Assembly: GCA_013398015.1 (NCBI GenBank)
Contig: VZRR01013459.1
Coordinates: forward strand, 1-64,000
Direction: 5' to 3'
DNA from: Oreocharis arfaki
Lineage: Eukaryota > Chordata > Aves > Passeriformes > Paramythiidae
Length of the DNA: 64,000 nucleotides
Below, in pieces: positions 13,901-25,434 of this stretch. Each line of letters begins with the position of its first letter. Positions within the stretch are counted from its first letter, which is position 1. The position numbers and the translations under genes were made by a program. The notes under the pieces are model-generated. The model saw only the letters and a program-made list of their open reading frames with translations, was not told the origin of the DNA and searched no databases.

Positions 13901-14700
13901 TTTCATACCCTGTGATGTCATAGGAATACTGTAGTGTTCTGTTTTATGGTCTTCATGCTTCTTCACTATTGAAGAAATTTGGTCATAGTTCAATTTAGCA
14001 AACTAACTAGCCTCAGAGCAAACTAACATTTATGGTTCTCACAGGCTCATGTGAATTTCTAGAGACTTTTCTCCATTCTTCAATAAAAAATTAGTAGTTT
14101 TGGCTTACATTTTAGCTTGCAATAGTTGGTGTTTCTCAGTAGAAAAGTACATGCCACTGGACAAGAGGAATTTTCTGGATTTTGTTTGTATAATTTCTTT
14201 GCTTTTTAAAAAATTAGTTGGGCAAAAAGGATGGCATTTATCCACCCAGAATATGTAGCTGAGTGTCAGCTAACATTTTGACAGTCTTAGTGTCTTCAGG
14301 TAGAGGCAAAGGGCATTTGCCAAATGTACTGAAATACAGTGAAATATGCCCTGAGCTCCACAAGGTTCCACATTCTCCCAGTGCTTCAAGCTGTTTGAAT
14401 TCCTCTCCTTTAAAGCTGCTCTAAGGGCATTTATGCTGCACTTTTTTTGTCCTCTTCATGGTCTGTCCTAAGTATGTGGCTTTCCACATGAAGCTCTTCC
14501 TTTTGCTTGTGGGTTGGACTGCTCTGTTGCCATTGTAGCTCTCCTTGGTGGAGTGCTGGAATGGCCTCAGCTGTGCCTTCATTGGTGGAGAAAATTTTGT
14601 ATGTGTTGTGAAGTGAAGGAAGTTTGCACACAGGTGTACTGCTGTGTGTTTCTGTGCTGCTGTTTGTGCTGTGCGAGTATGTGGATATTTCTGTACATCT
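10914..14700. other. Noncoding DNA with one moderately long minus-strand ORF
   Basis: No gene is supported. The stretch includes a 131-codon minus-strand open frame at 13993-13598 that begins at a TTG with a TAG four codons upstream, so any real protein would need a splice acceptor close by. It is rich in Lys, Ser and Asn, and no family was recognised. By rough estimate from AT-rich composition, about one frame of this length is expected by chance in a window this size. The part at 14420-14700 is GT-rich with alternating TGTGCTG phrases. Confidence 0.45.
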
Positions 14701-14822
14701 CTACTGCTGTCTGTTTGAATAAGTGGAACTGGGTGGGCATCTCTGTTCAAAGCTGCTCTTTCTCAAGTGCTTGCAAGACCAGTTTGGGAAGCTAAGATGC
14801 TTGTTGAGACCCTTTGATGCAC

Positions 14823-14828
14823 CCCAAA
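14823..14828. repeat. Target-site duplication, left copy (CCCAAA)
   Basis: CCCAAA immediately precedes the TGTTGC start of the LTR and matches the six bases that follow its GCAACA end. Confidence 0.85.
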
Positions 14829-15072
14829 TGTTGCGGTCGACAGCTACCCTGAAGGCTTCACAGACATTAAGTTGGACATAGTTAACTTCTATTTGTGAGA
14901 AAAGCCCATGAAAACTAAAACAACTAGCTTCTAGCCTTGAAAATGTAGTAACAATAGAAGCAAGAAATCTAAACAATAGAAAAGAGAAAAACAGCCACAT
15001 ATATGCACCTGATATTTTTCTGAATGCTTAAACACTGACGCTATACGTAACCAACTGTTGTAGTTAATATAG

Positions 15073-15106
15073 CCAATGAGTTTATTGTAGTAATTTAGTA
15101 GCCAAT
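15073..15106 (+). promoter_or_regulatory. Paired CCAAT boxes in the LTR U3
   Basis: Two copies of GCCAATGA, 29 bases apart, lie 36 and 65 bases upstream of the LTR TATA box. This is the usual place for NF-Y sites in a retroviral U3 promoter. The factor is inferred from the motif. Confidence 0.65.
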
Positions 15107-15141
15107 GAATATGTAACAAGAACCACAACAGTCTAAAAATC

Positions 15142-15149
15142 TATAAAAG
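15142..15149 (+). promoter_or_regulatory. LTR TATA box
   Basis: TATAAAAG is a near-consensus TATA element. It places the expected transcription start at about 15170-15175, just after the poly(A) signal. Confidence 0.75.
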
Positions 15150-15164
15150 ATGCTGTCTCTTTCA

Positions 15165-15170
15165 AATAAA
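15165..15170 (+). terminator. LTR polyadenylation signal
   Basis: AATAAA lies 15 bases after the TATA box. It is followed by a T-rich segment (TGCTTTTTGCCC) and, further on, TTTATGTTTCGTGG, which could act as the downstream GU-rich element. Confidence 0.7.
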
Positions 15171-15231
15171 TGCTTTTTGCCCTTAACTGAGGCACTGTCC
15201 TTTATGTTTCGTGGCCGCCCCAACAGCAACA

Positions 15232-15237
15232 CCCAAA
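15232..15237. repeat. Target-site duplication, right copy (CCCAAA)
   Basis: It follows the GCAACA end of the LTR directly and is identical to the left copy. Confidence 0.85.
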
Positions 15238-15676
15238 CCTTCTGTCCTCTCATAGTTCCCATGCCCTGCTGACAGCACTTTGACACTTCCGCGGTCATCT
15301 GACCCTGGTGTTCCAGGAAGGTGTCCTGCTGCTGTTCTGAGATGAACAGTCCTGTCTCAGGTTTGAGAATAAGCTCAGAGCCACAAGTGAAGGGTGCAGT
15401 TCTTATCCTTAAAATTATACAATTTAGTGTTCCTTGTTCTTCTGCCAACCAACTTTCTGGCTCTGGACAGGGCTGTAAAAGAACATTTAAAAATGCTTTC
15501 TGCAAACTCTCTATTTGATGCTGATGTGCTGAAACACTCCAGAAAGTGCTTCTCTCAGTACCAGAATTTGACTTACAGACAATATTTACTGCAATCCAGT
15601 TTTGACCTACAGAGCTTTCAGATCTGCCCTTTGCTTTGTACATTCTGTACACAGAGATACCAATTTCCTCTTTCAT

Positions 15677-16675
15677 GAGGGAAAGAACAGTTATTCATAT
15701 GGTGATAGATCCCATAACTTTACAGAATGAGAAAATCATTTTATTGATGGCAATGGAAAGCAATATTTATGTCACAGAGAGGAACATTCTCCAATATATT
15801 ATACAGGATTCTAAATTTATTATACAGATTCAATTTTTACATTCAAAAAAATTCCTTTTTGATAAGATTTAAGGTTCCTATGGTGAAATATTTGGAAATT
15901 GAGACTTTTATTGCTTATATTGCCTTGAAATTGAAATTGCTCATGTAATAAAATATACCTGTTCTTTACATACCATGATGGAGTTTTCTTCTCTACAGAA
16001 TAGTTTTGAGTGACTATTCTACTGGCATGTTTCAGAGGAATGAGATTTAGTTAGGGCAAGCTTATAGGAGACAGGTAGAATAAGCAGATAGATACAAAGT
16101 TTAATCTACCGTAAAATTAAGTATATTTTTTGTGTTAGGGTTAGGAAATTATTTTTTGAGCTTTAGCCCAGTGCAAACTCAAATGGAGTTTGACCCTTTT
16201 GGAAACTGATTGTGTATTTCCAGTGATGACAGGCAGCACCACTCTTTGATTTATAGCAGAACAACTTTCATTTAATATTGACCATATGGCAATTTTCACC
16301 ACCTACATTGTGCAGGACCTATGTCAGTAGCACACAAAGCAATGAACCTTATTCCGGGAAATGCGACTAAGGCGATGCTGCATTGCAGCATATTGATTGA
16401 TAGCACAAACCAGTTATAATTAGCTATCTCTTAATCCTTTGTAAACATGTTGCAGGCTTTTGAACCTTATTGAATTATTTTGACACTATTGTTTTCTTGT
16501 TTTCAAATTGTAGATCTGAAGCAGATTATGACAAAAAGGTGCCATGGAACTAATTTATTTAATATAACCCCCCCAGTCCTGTTTTATACATGGTCCATAT
16601 TAATAGATAGTTTTAATGCAAGAAATGGGGAGGGAGGGATATTATTGAGAGTATTTGACTCTGTAGCTTGCATCT
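15677..16675. other. AT-rich noncoding DNA
   Basis: No feature recognised. A run of eight C's appears just inside the CR1 that follows; this stretch itself is plain AT-rich single-copy sequence. Confidence 0.55.
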
Positions 16676-17006
16676 TCATAGAATCATAGAATGGTGTTGA
16701 AAGGGACCTTAAAGATCATCTAGTTCCACCCCCCCTGCCATGGGCAGGGCCACCTTTCACTAGACCAGGTTGCTCAGAGTCTTATCCAACCTAGACTTCA
16801 ACACTTCTAGGGATGGAGCATCCACAGCTTCTCTAGGCAACCTGTTCCAGTGCCTCAACACCCTCACAGTAAAGAATTTCTTCCTATACCTAGTCTAAAC
16901 TTACAGCCCTTTAATTTGAATCCATTTCCCCTTCTCCTGTCACTACACACTCTTGTAAATAGCCCCTCTCCATCTTTCTTGTAGGCTTCCTTTGGGTACA
17001 GGAGGG
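16676..17006 (-). mobile_element. CR1 LINE fragment (3' end, minus strand)
   Basis: The block begins with two copies of the 8-base CR1 terminal repeat in reverse complement (TCATAGAA, TCATAGAA). It continues with the diagnostic avian CR1 3' UTR phrases in order: GGGACCTTAAAGATCATC, CTGCCATGGGCAGGG, CACTAGACCAGGTTGCTC, GGCAACCTGTTCCAGTGCCT, CACAGTAAAGAATTTCTTCC, and CTTGTAGGCTTCCTTTGGG. Similarity ends near 17006, so the copy is 5'-truncated to about 330 bp, the usual fate of CR1 insertions. It contains only 3' UTR and the extreme end of ORF2. Divergence is moderate, and no target duplication is expected for CR1. Confidence 0.93.
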
Positions 17007-20000
17007 ATGAGAACATCCCAGATCTTTCACAATGAAATTTTTCCTCCCAGCAATTTATTTTTGCAGTTCTAATTGTTGCACTGCATATTGGAACAAAGCT
17101 GGAAGCAGGAACACTTTACCTATATTTGGAGAGGAAACAATTTTTTGTTATTACTTATGGAAATGTCCATTATTGGAATTCTCTAATGGCCGTGACTTGG
17201 CTAACATGCAGGACTCTAGGAGAGTGTTGTTGGTACAAGGCAAGTGAACTTGGCTTGGTACCTCACTGTACCCACATCATCATTCATACACTGGTTACGT
17301 GTGGCTAGTTGGAAAGGGAACTTCTTTGGTCCGTCTAGTGACCAGACATGCCAAACATCATTATGTAGGGCATGCTACTCAAGATATTTGTTCCCATTTG
17401 GCAACTTTTTTTTTTTGCCAAAAGTGTGTGTAGAGCTCTGCCCTTCAATTGACTGACACTGGATGATTTATTGAATACCTAAAGCTTTGTGAGCTAGACA
17501 TGACAGCTTCAATGAGCCTGGATAACATCTGGCTCTGTAGCTGGACTGCCTAATGGCCAGTACGTGCCTCCTCAAGCCATCAGGGCCTGTTCTGTTCATC
17601 CTGGATCTACATGAGTTTCTGCTGAGAAACTTCCCCTTCCCTTGTGCCAGACCTTATGTGGTGCTGCCTGTGTGATGACCTGAAAATGAATTGTTTACTT
17701 TTGTCTATCACCTTCAGCCAGATTGTTTCCCAGAGCACTAAAGTACTTAGCCTAAAGACTAAAACTGTATCTTGTGTCAAAGATGAAGCTGAGGCTTACA
17801 GAAGCCTATAGCTAGTTGAAATGCAAACAGCAGTAGATCCAGGAGACGATATGATTGTACTATAGACATATGGAGGTGAGGTTGGAGAGTGGGAGGTGAG
17901 GGCTGGGAGAAATACTGATCCAGTTTAAACTGACAGTTTATATAAATAAATGGTGAAACCACACATGGAGAAAAATGGTCAGTATGCATTATCTGCAAAT
18001 GCAAACTCTCATCTGGTCCCAGAACCTTTTGCAATCAATTATGAACTATTGACTTCACTAGGAGTTCTCTCAGGTGCTTTCCGATACCATAATTGCTTTT
18101 ATAATGGAAAATGGAATTAAGTGATAGAGAGAGCTCAAAACACATTTACTGTATCTGTGGTGAGAATAAATTGCTGTGATGATAGAGTAAAAGTAAGTTC
18201 TGGGAAAGACAAGAGTGATATTTTTTGTAGTCAAGGAGAAGAAAAATAACCTGATAGAAAAAAAATTATTATGTCCACCTCCTTCTGCCTCAAGAATGCA
18301 AATAAAGATTTACTGGACACCACTTAGCTCTCAGTGACACTCACTCTATCCTTTCAGACATTCAGTTGTTTGCAGGTCCTGCACACCAAGTTGCCTATCA
18401 ATGTATGCACAAGGGGCCAGCTTTTGGGTTTGGCTAACTATCCTTCGTGATGGGTCTTACCAAAACCTGCTGAGTGTCCCTGCCAGCTGTCACACAGGGA
18501 ACACATTTGTGACTGCTTAGCAATCAGTCAAGTGAGGAACATCTGCCTGGTCTCCATAAGTCTCCAGAGCACTTATGTGTCTAACTTCCATTTAATCTAC
18601 TTGATGGTGTTTCTTCTTCTTTTTTTTTTTTTTAATAAAATGAAGTATTTTCTTTAGACACACCCCGTGGTTTGTATACTCATTTTAGCCACATCACAAT
18701 GATTTGCTGTAGTATTATCTGCAGTTGTAAACACTTAGTAAATTTATAAGAGTGGAACACTTTTATTAGAAGTACCTCAGTCCTGTTATGGACTTATCAA
18801 TATCCTTAAGCACTAAATATATGGCTTGTAAATGTGTAGTGTTTAAAGTGTTACTCACGTTTTGTTTCATATTAATATATGTGATAACAAACTTCTAAGG
18901 AGTTCTGCCCACATTTTGGGAGGTTGGATTATATGTGCAATTCTTGTGTCTTTACATACAAAAATAAGATCCACCTTTGGTAGAAGTCAGTGTAGCTACA
19001 ACAGTTTTATCACTGGCAAGCCCCTAACTTTTATGGGCTTCTCAATCTGATTTTTCATGAAGGAAAAAAGTGCTGCTGCTGCTAATGATGATAATACTGA
19101 ATATAATCTTTCTTTAGCAGAATTCTGATGAGGATTCATTGTTCTTGCCTGACACATGCTTTTTCAGAAAAAAATAATTTATTATTGGAAAAAGAATCTT
19201 AAGTTCTACCCAAGTCTGTATAAATGTGGTATATACTGACTTCCTCTATATTAAACATCAGTGTTTACTGGCTGCCAAAACAAACAATACTGTGATAAAA
19301 GTGAACAAATAAAGGAACTTGTTTTTTATTTCCAGTTTTTTGCTGTCCAATAGGTAGGGCCAGTTTTTACTGCCTTAGATGAAAGTAGAGTACAAAGAGA
19401 ACATGACTGATTAGACAAGTACAGTTCTTAGACTGAAATGATGAGAAACTTCAAACTATGGGCTGTAGACCAATACCAGTAAACTTTAAAAGCTTTGATA
19501 TTGATTTTCCAGCAGTGGGATTTCACACCTTTTGCTTTCAGATTTCATTAGTGGTCTGGGACTAAAGTAAAAGGGAGAGGCTTCTCTTAGATGCCAGGAG
19601 AGTTGATCATCCCTCAAATTTAATAACTGTGCTGTGGCAATTAAAATGACACCAGCAGCATTCTGGTGTCTCTTTTTAGCAGATTAAGAAGTCTGTTTCT
19701 TCTTTACTTAAAAACAGCTTGAAATTGAACATCTGAAATCAGACAGATTGCATGTTTCCCTGAACATTTTTAGACTTCCCAAAATTGTTTTACCCTTTAT
19801 CCAGACAGGGAGGCATTACTTTACCTACTGCCAATGAACTGAGTAACCTAGCCTTCTCAGTTGTAAAGCTGCTCACTGCATTGGAAGATTAACTAAAAGT
19901 GTCTCTGGAAAATTGCCAAGCTTTTTTTTGAACTGATGCCATCTATTTTCAATAAATGTTGACATGGCACTATCTCCTATGCAATTAACAAGCAGGTTAA

Positions 20001-22485
20001 TTGTCCTTCCCTCATGTGATGCAGTCCCTGATTCCTCTGTGCCACCAATTTGCTATTACTAGAGGAGGCTGTAAATAAGAACTTTCATGAGTGACTTGGT
20101 AGAGGGATGTCTTGTGTTACATGAAATGGGCTTCCCCATACTTCATGAGTTGTGGTAGTAGAATAGGAATTCACTGTTGCCAAAATTAATTCCTAATATG
20201 CCGTCTATGGTTGAAAGGATGCAAAAAATAAGGCAAAGAAGAAGTCACTTGTTCGAGTTATTTCCTTTCTCCATAAAGCATGCGTTATGATTGCATTCAC
20301 TGTCATACTTTTGGGTAAGAGTCTTCTTCCATTGCTGTGGCCTGTAATTCTGCATGCAAGCTTTTGGGTTTTTTCAGCTACTCTTCCTTATTAGTTTGCC
20401 AAGTGCCATTCAATGTCTCTGTTCAAAGAGATACTTTCCTTGTTCATGCCCATAGTCAGATTGAAATCAAAGAGAATTCACAATTTGGCGTGATGAATGG
20501 GCTCTGCCCTACTGTTACCAGATACACTTTGAACATACTTTTCTCGTATGTAAAAGCCTTTAAGTTGCAAAGTGCACTGTGTCCCATTTTTTGAAGTAAT
20601 CTCTCAGGTCTTGTGAACTCATTTCCCAGAATGAGTCTTAAAAATATTCAGATATATCGCACGTCTAAGAGGTGTCGTACCTTAACATAAAATCCTCAGA
20701 GTAACATTTTTGCTCATTCTCCACTCATATTGGCATGTCTGCCTTTCAAATGTTCTGCCTCAGAACTCTGCCAGATGAACAGGCTGAACACTTTCATTTA
20801 AGAGGATTTCTGCTGGTGCCCGTGGGAGCTCAGCCTGAGGTCCAAGGACCTTATGTTTAAATGGCAGTGTTGGCTGTGTGCTTGGGAAAAACAGAGACAG
20901 AAATTAGGCAGAAAATTACGGTCTGGTTATTCTGTTCAGAACTGACTGCAGTTAGTGTAGCTTACCTGCACAGGGAGCAAGGAACCCTGTCATATATAGA
21001 TAATGTGGGCTGCACACAGCTGGAGCCACAAGTTTTCTGTAGGACTCTCCTGCTATCGCAAGAATCAAATGTGGCTTTTCTTGAAAATCACTTTAGTTTG
21101 AGATTGAAGATTGCTTATAGCAATCCTGGTTGAAGTTTTAGTGCCCTTCATCCCCTCCTGACAGGTTTGCCATTGATGGTGTGTGCTGCCCTCCCAGTTT
21201 TGCTGGCAAAGCTGTTTGCAGTGGTTGCAGTATGAGCTGGATTGGAACCAAAGGACGTTTTTCCAAGATTGAGAAAAACACGACAAAAAGTAGTGTGTGT
21301 TTTCACACTGCTCTGGTTCATGGTGCAGTTCCAGAAACAGCCTAATGAGTGCATTTGGGTGTTGAAGAATACACATCCAAGTTCCACACCAGCATGCTCA
21401 GGTGCTGGGCTGGATACTAATGCATGAAGGGATAAAAAAATGTACATGAAGAGATGAATAATTACCCATTTTTGGGAACCGCCCAAGGCTGGTTTGACTT
21501 TGGTTACTGGCAGCGCTTGTACATGAACATGCTGTTACACAGGCACAACATGATACTGTAATGAATTATGTTGTGAAAAGCTGGATATTAATCAAGGACA
21601 TCCAGATAAAAAAGCCATGATCTGATAAGATTTCTTTTTAGGAGGGACCCGGTATTAACATTATTTACCCCGATGGATGTTTCCGTTTGTTTTGATGTGT
21701 ATATGCTGATTGATTGACACTGCAAATGAGCAGAATTCAACATTGAATAGAGATTATATAAGATACACAATGTCAATAGCAATTTATTGTCATAAGCATG
21801 TTTGAAGAATGTCTCTATCAAATTTCATTTACCCTTTTCCTCAGTAAAGGAGATTGTAACTGTACTTCATGACATGGCCTTTTTGTTCCACGTGGGTACA
21901 GCACTCGGCTAATTTGCTCTGATTTTAGGGTACAGCACTGGAGGGTCACGTCCTATTGAAATCTGGTTTTAGCAGCTCTGACAGGTACCCTTCGTGGTGC
22001 CTCCCTCATATTTGTATTAGAAACTCTTTGCCTTTGGTCGGCTGAACCCAGCAAAGAAGAATCAAATCAAATATGGAATGTGGCATGGATTCAGTAATAA
22101 TTAAGGTGGGATCTCAGCTGTGTGTACTGTGGTAATTCATAGTAGCTTCATCCATTGGCTTCTTCCACTATCAATTGCAAAAATATCTTTTGCATTTGTG
22201 CATTGCTAAAAAGTACACACAAATGCATGCTTGAATGCAATTTTTTATAAACATTTAAAAATTTTAAATTGAAATTAACATTTTAAAAACATTTCCATGC
22301 AATAGTAGTATTATTTCAAAAAGCTCTATCGTACTATCTTACTTCAGTTAAGTATGAATGTGAAAATGCTGAACAAAGTTCTCTTAGAGATGCTGATTAG
22401 ATTTTAATATATTTTTTGTATAAATTTTGAAAATTTTGACTGGTCAAATCAGCTGATATGATAAGTGCTGTTGGCTCAGGAGACA
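17007..22485. other. Single-copy noncoding DNA
   Basis: No gene or repeat family recognised. Simple tracts include a T run near 17407, a 14-base T run at 18620-18633 and a short (GCT)n at 19072-19083 followed by GATGATAAT. Open frames of 60-112 codons (for example minus strand 21148-21486) overlap in competing frames and carry no motif. The 22200-22330 part is very AT-rich, with ATTTAAAAATTTTAAAT-type palindromic sequence. Confidence 0.5.
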
Positions 22486-22546
22486 CTATCTTGTTCCAAG
22501 AGGATAACCACTAGCTGCTATCTTATTCCAAGAGGATAACCTCTAG
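22486..22546. repeat. 29-bp tandem duplication
   Basis: A 29-base unit starting CTATCTTGTTCCAAGAGG (22486-22514) is repeated at 22518-22546 after the spacer CTG, with two mismatches (G/A and A/T). The period is 32. The copies contain CAAGAGGATAACC and end in CTAG. It looks like a local duplication rather than part of a known element. Confidence 0.9.
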
Positions 22547-24322
22547 ATGAATGCCATGAGATTTAAAGAATGCTGAATAGTTCTCAGTTTCAGCCTGCCT
22601 CATTTTATAGCTCCCTCAATTTGATTACAGTGTCCTTGGGGCATGCAGGATAACCCCAAACAAAACTAGACTGTATTTTTGTAACCTGTCCAAAAGATGA
22701 CACTTGCAATTAGTTTGCTGTACACTTGTGGTTACATTAAATCAGCATTGTAGCAGTGACAAATCAGTCCATTCAAATGTCAAAATTCTAAAATATTTGT
22801 GACCTGAACGAGATCTGTTTTCAAATATAGATTTGTATTCACAGTGTAAACATAAAATATGCAGACGGTGGCAGCCAGCTTCACAGCAAGGCCTTTGTGC
22901 ATTCCTGCTTGTTTTTAAAGAGGCTGTATAGAGTATACCATGCCTCACATTGTTAATGTTAAACTATCTAGTGATATAACTTTTTATTAAATAACAATGT
23001 TTGAATAATGGACAATAGAGTTGGAAGAGCTGTTATTCTTTAGCTAAGCCAACATAGTTAGAGATTGTGGCCTCTCTGTTATTGTTCATCTAGAAGATAT
23101 GGAAAATAGCTGAATGTGAATCACTCTATGAAATACTTTAGAATACCATGTTATTGAATTCCCCATGAAACCTGGCTGGATTACAACACTACTTCTTTTC
23201 CTGCCCATTATCAGTAAAATCCCTCTGAGATCATTGTAGGCTTTTAATGACCTTTTCTTATAAAAACATCAAAACTGTATCTACACTAACTTGACAGCTA
23301 ATTAAAAAAGGTTTGTCTTGAGTTTGATGTCGACTTTGGTTAAATAGCCTCTTCAAGCACCCTCATGCACAGTTATACTGTATCATGAAATAAAAAAGTT
23401 TAATAGTTCAGGCACTTTTCCTATATGGAACACAGGCATTTTATCAAAACTAGAACATTAGAAACACAAACCAGCATTGAAACTGCTATTTCTCAATTTT
23501 GACATGAATACCAGCATTTGCCAAGTGAAATTGTGGTAATCACAGCAATATTATTGCCCTTATTTAAGCTATGCTAGTATCACGTTTCATCTTTTGTCTT
23601 CTACAGTAATATTCCTATATCCACTGAGAACAACAAGAGATCTGGATGTGGGACCAAACTTTTTACAAGAAGATTTTCATGTACTGTTTCCCACAACCCC
23701 ACAGTTTAAAGAAACCCACTCAGTCTTATCTTCTGTTTTGGCTGTCATTTTTTTCATTCCTGTCTTTTCAGGCAAAATGGAATAGAAACTGCTGGGTGAG
23801 TTTCTGGCTACACATGGACACTGAAGCAATGAAATTCACAGAATGCAGGATTCCTTTAATGGAGATGTCACTAAATTCATGTATAGATTATCTCAGAACG
23901 AAAAAAGTCTCATTTTCATATCCAAAACATACTGAGTTAATCAAACAGACCGCACTTTATTGGCTGCATATAAATCTCAAATTTTAACAGCTCTAGTTAT
24001 CAACTAACCCTAAATGTCCTGAATCTTTTCAGGCAGAAAACCAATGAATAGATTTTAGCACAGATGAGATCTAAATACAGCAAGATCCTCAGCAGAAAAG
24101 CAACTATCCCATCTTTTAAAAGGCTGCAAATTCAGAAATTGTACTCGTCCTCACTGAGCGCAAGTCTTGGCCTTCACTCTGTAGTGCAGTCTGGTGTCAG
24201 GGTCCTGCCCACAGAAAGGCAGCGGCATGGGTTTGCTCTTCTGGAATCAGAACAAAGGTTTGGATATGATCTTCCAACATCTTGGGTGCTCTAGGCAGCA
24301 CGATATAGAACCCAGAACCCCT
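22547..24322. other. Single-copy noncoding DNA
   Basis: Nothing recognised. The 113-codon plus-strand frame at 23646-23987 lacks motifs and overlaps another open frame, so it is not annotated. Confidence 0.55.
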
Positions 24323-24404
24323 CTTTCGTTTGTTTGGGGGTTTTGTTTGTTTGGGTTTTTTTTGTTTGCTTGGATTTTTTGGGGTTCTTTTTTTGTTTAT
24401 TTTG
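24323..24404. repeat. G/T-rich (GTTT)n low-complexity tract
   Basis: About 80 bases are made almost only of T and G: degenerate GTTT, TTTGGG and T-run units. It is too irregular for a clean microsatellite, and the G runs are too far apart to form a canonical G-quadruplex. Confidence 0.85.
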
Positions 24405-25434
24405 CTCCAGGCTTTTGAATACTGAAATGTGGAACTGCTCCACCAGAGAAAAGAGCCAGGTCAGAGTAGTTAGTAGTCTTGTTGTGATGACTCATGCGTG
24501 AATGAGTTCATGGCCTCTCACTTTTGCATCTGATCTTTTGGAAAAGACTGTGCATATGCAGGAAGATTCTGTAAATATTTCCAAAAATTAAATTTCTCAC
24601 TGGAAGCTCTTGGCCCTTCTTTCTTTCTCTGTGCCTCCATGAAGGAGCTGATAAAGTTTCTAAAATTTGTTTAGAACATTTTGTGTTCTGTTTAAAAATA
24701 AGGAACTAGACATGGTAGAAAAAAATAGATGCTTGAATGGTCATCTTTCTGCTTTATTCTGTACCACATACCTCCTGCCACATGTTTTCATTGAGCAAGA
24801 ATAATCTGTTTGATAGTGCCTAGACAATGCAAACTTTAGAAGTTAGTAGTGTAGACATTTCTAAATGGCATTTCTGTATCTCACTATTTTCCTTATCAGT
24901 CGAGACTACTGATAATCATTTGGTGATGTAATCAATCATTTAGATTTCTCGATCCTACATTAATTCAAGGAAGTGCCATGGTGACCCACTTAATCCACTG
25001 TAGAGCCAATCACCACAATAAGGATATATATAATATCTGTGACGTATTCTTTGGAAAGGCAATTTAGCTCTTCTGGTGAGAACCACAGAGCTCTTATTTA
25101 GTCTAGTGCAGTATTGCACATCCTGTGCCTTGCATCACGTAGCATTGCACAGGTACATGTGCATGTATAACTTTATCTGGGAACAAATCCAGTACTGATT
25201 TGAAGACCCTTGTAATATGTGGATGGAATGCCAGCATTTGAAATCCTGCTTCTGTGTCCAGAGCATGGAGGGAGCTTCGCACAATCTCCAGAGAGGACAG
25301 AAAGACAGATGACACATGGTAAGATCCAGCACATCTAGAAAATTATGCAGAAAGCTACCAAAAGTGGATAGACAGTTAGGAAAAATGTGATAAGCTTGGC
25401 TCTGCACTCGCTGTTTGGACTGGGAAAGATTGGG
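24405..25434. other. Noncoding DNA upstream of the plus-strand CR1
   Basis: Single-copy sequence. A weak GGGATGGATTGGGAGAGG segment at its end may be the diverged 5' edge of the CR1 copy that follows; the boundary near 25435 is approximate. Confidence 0.5.

Larger units (their letters stand above)
14829..15231 (+). mobile_element. Solo LTR of an endogenous retrovirus (class II/ERVK-like)
   Basis: This is a 403-bp LTR with perfect inverted termini, TGTTGC at 14829-14834 and GCAACA at 15226-15231, which keep the TG...CA ends of retroviral LTRs. It is flanked by identical 6-bp CCCAAA duplications. Inside, in order, are CCAAT boxes at 15073-15077 and 15102-15106, a TATAAAAG box at 15142-15149 and AATAAA at 15165-15170. 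The poly(A) signal lies only about 20 bases after the TATA box, so it falls before the expected start of transcription. That implies a very short R region, as in avian alpharetroviruses, and about 60 bases of R plus U5. A 6-bp duplication fits class II (ERVK or alpharetrovirus-like) integration. No gag, pol or env lies beside it, so it is a solo LTR left by LTR-LTR recombination. The intact duplication suggests a fairly recent insertion. Confidence 0.85.
14701..15676 (-). pseudogene. Long minus-strand ORF of unknown identity, interrupted by a solo LTR
   Basis: From an ATG at 15676 the minus strand is open to a stop at 15095, 193 residues, the longest frame in the window. The last 45 or so codons are LTR sequence. 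With the LTR and one copy of the 6-bp target duplication left out, the original frame continues in phase through 14822-14701 and stops at TAG. The pre-insertion frame was thus about 188 codons in two flanking pieces of 445 and 122 bases. The translation is unremarkable in composition, with no recognised domain, no signal peptide and no membrane segment. A TGA lies 18 bases upstream of the ATG, and the start context is weak (C at -3). It could be a decayed gene, an lncRNA region or chance. Confidence 0.25.

Noticed and set aside
21065..21486. Overlapping minus-strand ORFs of 103 and 112 codons
   Set aside because: Two frames compete over the same bases and neither shows a domain or splice signals.
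24323..24404. G-quadruplex in the G/T-rich tract
   Set aside because: G runs are separated by more than seven bases, so the canonical rule is not met.
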